NCBI RefSeq assembly: GCF_900091955.1
Contig: NZ_FMDF01000033.1
Span: forward strand, 41,472-105,471
Source of the DNA: Streptomyces sp. Ncost-T10-10d
GTDB lineage: Bacteria > Actinomycetota > Actinomycetes > Streptomycetales > Streptomycetaceae
Length of the DNA stretch: 64,000 nucleotides
Reading direction: 5' to 3'
Numbering within the stretch: the first letter of the stretch is position 1; each line of letters begins with the position of its first letter. Shown one piece after another: positions 61,231-64,000 of the stretch. The notes under the pieces were generated by a model that was given only the letters and a program-made list of their open reading frames with translations, made no database searches and had not been told where the DNA came from. A program made the position numbers and the translations under genes.

Positions 61231-62040
61231 TCATGCGCGCCAGTCGAGCGGCACCTGCTTGGCGGTGTCCCACGGGCGCTCCCAGCCCGCGAAGTGCAGA
61301 ATCCGGTCGATCACTCCGGCCGTGAACCCCCAGACCAAGGCGGATTCGACCAGAAATGCCGGGCCTCGGTGACCGCTCGGGTGAACCGTGGTCGCGCGAT
61401 TGGCCGGGTCCGTGAGATCCGCCACGGGGACGGTGAAGACTCGGGCTGTCTCACCCGGATCGACGACACCGACCGGGCTCGGCGACCGCCACCAGCCGAG
61501 AACCGGTGTCACGACGAAGCCGCTCACCGGGATGTAGAGCCTGGGCAGCACTCCGAAGATCTGCACTCCGCGCGGATCGAGGCCCGTCTCCTCCCGGGCC
61601 TCCCGCAGAGCGGCCCTGAGCGGCCCTGTAGTGGCCTGGTCGCCGTCCTCCGGGTCCAGTGCACCGCCGGGGAAGGAAGGCTGCCCAGCGTGGGAACGCA
61701 GGCTTCCGGATCGCTCCATGAGGAGCAGCTCGGGGCCGCGCTCACCCTCCCCGAACAGTACGAGTACGGCGGACTGCCGCCCGGCGCCGCTCTCCGGCGG
61801 CAGAAAGCGGCTGAGCTGGTCCGGCTCGATCGTCCGCGCGGCACGGGCCACAGGGTCGAGCCACTCCGGCAGGCCCTCGGTCGTGACGGTGATGGCTCCG
61901 TCGTGACCTGCGCCGGCCGCTGCGGCGGCCGCTGCGACCGCCGCAGCGGGGCTCACGGCCGCCGGGTTGACCACAGCGGGGCCGGCCGCCGCCGCGCCCT
62001 GTTCGTGCGTGCTCTGCGTGCTCTGTTCGTGCGTCTTCAT
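61231..62040 (-). CDS. NUDIX hydrolase, CoA-pyrophosphatase-like
   Basis: This encodes 269 residues. An Ala-rich N-terminal extension (about residues 13-50) precedes the NUDIX domain with HAGQPSFPGGALDPEDGD and the box end ALREAREETGLD, the pattern of CoA pyrophosphatases. The ATG at 62040 has GAGGGG upstream. It probably hydrolyses CoA or a related nucleotide derivative. Position between nth and marP is the conserved order. Confidence 0.87.
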   Translation of the reverse strand: MKTHEQSTQSTHEQGAAAAGPAVVNPAAVSPAAAVAAAAAAAGAGHDGAITVTTEGLPEWLDPVARAARTIEPDQLSRFLPPESGAGRQSAVLVLFGEGERGPELLLMERSGSLRSHAGQPSFPGGALDPEDGDQATTGPLRAALREAREETGLDPRGVQIFGVLPRLYIPVSGFVVTPVLGWWRSPSPVGVVDPGETARVFTVPVADLTDPANRATTVHPSGHRGPAFLVESALVWGFTAGVIDRILHFAGWERPWDTAKQVPLDWRA

Positions 62041-62102
62041 AGGCACCCCTCGTCTCACAACGCCTGTCATCACGCATTTCGTTCCGGAGCGAGCGCCGTG
62101 CG

Positions 62103-63146
62103 TCAGCCGGCCCCCAGGGCCGGCGCGGGCTTGCCCGGGTAGTCCGCCGGTGGGCTCAGTCGCTGCCCGGGCTGACCGCCCATCTCGTACTTCAGCAGCT
62201 TCCTGGCCTTCTCCGGATCCGTCTCGCCCTCCCCGTACGCCGGGCAGAGCGGGGCGATCGGACAGGCGCCGCAGGCGGGCTTACGGGCATGGCAGATGCG
62301 ACGGCCGTGGAAGACGACGCGGTGCGAAAGCATCGTCCACTCGCTCTTGGGGAAGATCGCGGCGATCTCGGCCTCGACCTTCTCCGGGTCCTCCTGCTCC
62401 GTCCACTTCCAGCGGCGGACCAGGCGCCCGAAATGGGTGTCGACCGTGATGCCCGGTACTCCGAAGGCATTCCCGAGCACGACATTGGCGGTCTTGCGGC
62501 CGACTCCCGGAAGCGTGACGAGATCGGCAAGCCGGCCCGGCACCTCGCCGCCGAACCTGTCCCTGATCGCCACGGAGAGGCCTATCAGCGACTTGGTCTT
62601 GGCCCGGAAGAAGCCGGTCGGCCGAATGAGCTCCTCCAATTCCTCCGGGACGGCCGCGGCCATGTCCTCGGGGGTGGGGTAGGCGGCGAAGAGAGCGGGG
62701 GTGGTCTGGTTGACCCTCAAATCGGTGGTCTGGGCGGAGAGGACCGTGGCGACGAGAAGCTCGAAGGGATTCCTGAAGTCCAGCTCGGGGTGGGCATACG
62801 GGTAGAGCTCGGCGAGCTCACGGTTGATCCTGCGGGCACGGCGGACCATCGCCAGATGCGATTCCGGTTTCGCGCCGGGCTTCGCTCCGGATTTCGAGGG
62901 TTTCACGGTGGCCTTCGCGGTGGACTTCGACGCGGGCTTCGCGGTGGACTCGGCTGCGGCCCGTGCGGCGGACTTCGACGCCGGCTTCGCCGCGGCCTTC
63001 AGCCCGGCCCTCGGGACCTGCTCACCCACAGGGCGTTTTGTCGCTTTTTTCGGGCGACTCGCAGCCTGTTCGCCCACAGCGGAATCACGGCCTTCCGACA
63101 CCCCATCAGCCCCCTTGGCCTGCGCTCTCACCGGCGATTTGGACAC
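62103..63146 (-). CDS. nth: Endonuclease III
   Basis: This encodes 347 residues, of which about 97-347 form a DNA glycosylase/AP lyase. The helix-hairpin-helix is [14 protein letters not shown], the catalytic Asp is in [11 protein letters not shown], and the 4Fe-4S cysteines are in [17 protein letters not shown]. The first 95 residues are a Lys/Ala/Ser-rich extension with [13 protein letters not shown] repeats, perhaps for DNA contact. GTG start at 63146; later GTGs within the extension are possible. It repairs oxidised pyrimidines. The nudix gene follows 62 bases downstream. Confidence 0.92.
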   Translation of the reverse strand: MSKSPVRAQAKGADGVSEGRDSAVGEQAASRPKKATKRPVGEQVPRAGLKAAAKPASKSAARAAAESTAKPASKSTAKATVKPSKSGAKPGAKPESHLAMVRRARRINRELAELYPYAHPELDFRNPFELLVATVLSAQTTDLRVNQTTPALFAAYPTPEDMAAAVPEELEELIRPTGFFRAKTKSLIGLSVAIRDRFGGEVPGRLADLVTLPGVGRKTANVVLGNAFGVPGITVDTHFGRLVRRWKWTEQEDPEKVEAEIAAIFPKSEWTMLSHRVVFHGRRICHARKPACGACPIAPLCPAYGEGETDPEKARKLLKYEMGGQPGQRLSPPADYPGKPAPALGAG

Positions 63147-63253
63147 CCGGCCAGCCTAGAGCCACACACTGACATCCGCCCCGGTCACCGCGTATCCACC
63201 CCCGATCGGCCCCCTGCCTCACGGTTCGGCACGCCCGTGCGTCAAACTGGTTT

Positions 63254-63267
63254 GTGATTGATCGCAC
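63254..63267 (+). promoter_or_regulatory. Candidate Crp-binding site
   Basis: GTG-ATTGAT-CGCAC fits the Streptomyces Crp pattern GTG-N6-GNCAC with one mismatch, and resembles TGTGA-N6-TCACA. It lies 64 bases before the crp start, between crp and the divergent nth gene. It suggests autoregulation. Confidence 0.5.
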
Positions 63268-63330
63268 TGTTTTACCGTCCGGCATGATGGGGACCACGGT
63301 TCCCTGAACAGGCCGACAAGGAGAGAACTC

Positions 63331-64000
63331 GTGGACGACGTTCTGCGGCGCGCCCCGCTTTTCGCGGCGCTCGATGATGAGCAGGCCGCGGAGCTCCGCG
63401 CCTCGATGAGTGAGGTGACCCTCGCACGCGGCGACGCGCTCTTCCACGAGGGCGACCCGGGCGACCGCCTCTACGTGGTCACCGAGGGCAAGGTGAAGCT
63501 CCACCGCACCTCCCCCGACGGGCGCGAGAACATGCTGGCGGTCCTCGGCCCCGGCGAGCTGATCGGTGAGCTGTCGCTCTTCGACCCGGGCCCGCGCACG
63601 GCCACCGCGACCGCGCTGACCGAGGTCAAACTCCTCGGCCTCGGCCACGGCGACCTCCAGCCCTGGCTGAACGCCCGCCCCGAGGTGGCCACGGCCCTGC
63701 TGCGCGCCGTCGCCCGCCGACTGCGCAAGACCAACGACCAGATGTCCGATCTGGTCTTCTCGGACGTACCGGGCCGTGTCGCCCGCGCCCTCCTCGACCT
63801 GTCGCGCCGCTTCGGCGTCCAGTCCGAGGAAGGCATCCATGTCGTCCACGACCTGACCCAGGAAGAGCTGGCCCAGCTGGTCGGCGCCTCGCGCGAAACG
63901 GTCAACAAGGCGCTCGCCGACTTCGCCGGACGCGGCTGGCTGCGCCTGGAGGCGCGCGCCGTGATCCTGCTGGACGTGGAGCGCCTGGCCAAGCGGTCCC
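63331..64000 (+). CDS. crp: Crp/Fnr-family regulator Crp (cut at the window end)
   Basis: This encodes 223 visible residues; only about one codon and the stop are missing. The cyclic-nucleotide-binding domain (about 10-130) contains the phosphate-cassette region IGELSLFDPGPRTATATA. The winged helix (about 150-220) has DLTQEELAQLVGASRETVNKAL. It is almost identical, from memory, to S. coelicolor Crp, a cAMP-receptor protein needed for germination and antibiotic production. The GTG at 63331 follows GGAGAG. A candidate Crp site lies upstream at 63254-63267. Confidence 0.94.
   Translation, partial: MDDVLRRAPLFAALDDEQAAELRASMSEVTLARGDALFHEGDPGDRLYVVTEGKVKLHRTSPDGRENMLAVLGPGELIGELSLFDPGPRTATATALTEVKLLGLGHGDLQPWLNARPEVATALLRAVARRLRKTNDQMSDLVFSDVPGRVARALLDLSRRFGVQSEEGIHVVHDLTQEELAQLVGASRETVNKALADFAGRGWLRLEARAVILLDVERLAKRS

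Overview
The window is high-GC actinobacterial chromosome and almost certainly Streptomyces. G/C dominates third codon positions and GTG starts are common. It carries bldG with its partner ATPase gene, an RppA-type polyketide synthase, a streptogrisin remnant and an XRE(DUF5753)/ATPase/DUF397 set. The right-hand two thirds follows a conserved actinobacterial gene order (holB, tmk, topA ... hppA, bldG, DUF1998 helicase, tad cluster, acsA, nhaA, marP, nudix, nth, crp) that is also known from Mycobacterium (roughly Rv3644c-Rv3676, from memory). I see no integrated phage, insertion sequence, integron or CRISPR array.

Left third (1-21,000) is mixed accessory and metabolic content. It holds a DinB-like gene with padR and palindromic operators, an aldehyde dehydrogenase, and a three-gene XRE/ATPase/DUF397 developmental-type regulator set carrying a shared 31-bp upstream element. 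Next come a lipoprotein, a FUSC exporter and a DUF2786 protein. An ABC ATPase/FtsX permease pair follows, with a 35-bp tandem duplication at the gene junction. Then come a Tat-exported DUF1259 protein, a P450 next to a tetrahydroxynaphthalene synthase (likely pigment locus), a PolA-like polymerase, a serine protease fragment, an APH-fold kinase and a formaldehyde-dehydrogenase-type enzyme.

Middle (21,400-41,000) opens with tRNA-Thr(CGT) and a lipoprotein hydrolase. Replication genes follow: holB, a three-part tmk fusion, and topA with a TTG start and a Lys/Ala-rich tail. After these come a methyltransferase, a lipoprotein, the H+-pyrophosphatase hppA, the bldG/anti-sigma pair and an MrfA-type DUF1998 helicase.

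Right (40,800-64,000) starts with a leftward Tad/Flp pilus cluster (ssd, tadA, tadB, tadC, DUF4244 pilin, tadE, Rv3654c-like) joined by GTGA overlaps. Its leader can fold into a three-way junction, and an AT-rich element precedes the pilin gene. Then follow a HAD hydrolase, a degenerate Fic-fold protein diverging from a CooC-like ATPase, a broken polysaccharide deacetylase, a SulP-carbonic anhydrase fusion, acsA, and nhaA with a holin-X protein and a hydrolase bearing a collagen-like N-terminus. It ends with marP, a nudix gene, nth and crp, which is cut a codon or so before its end.

All assignments come from reading the sequence and from memory of protein families. No database search was run.
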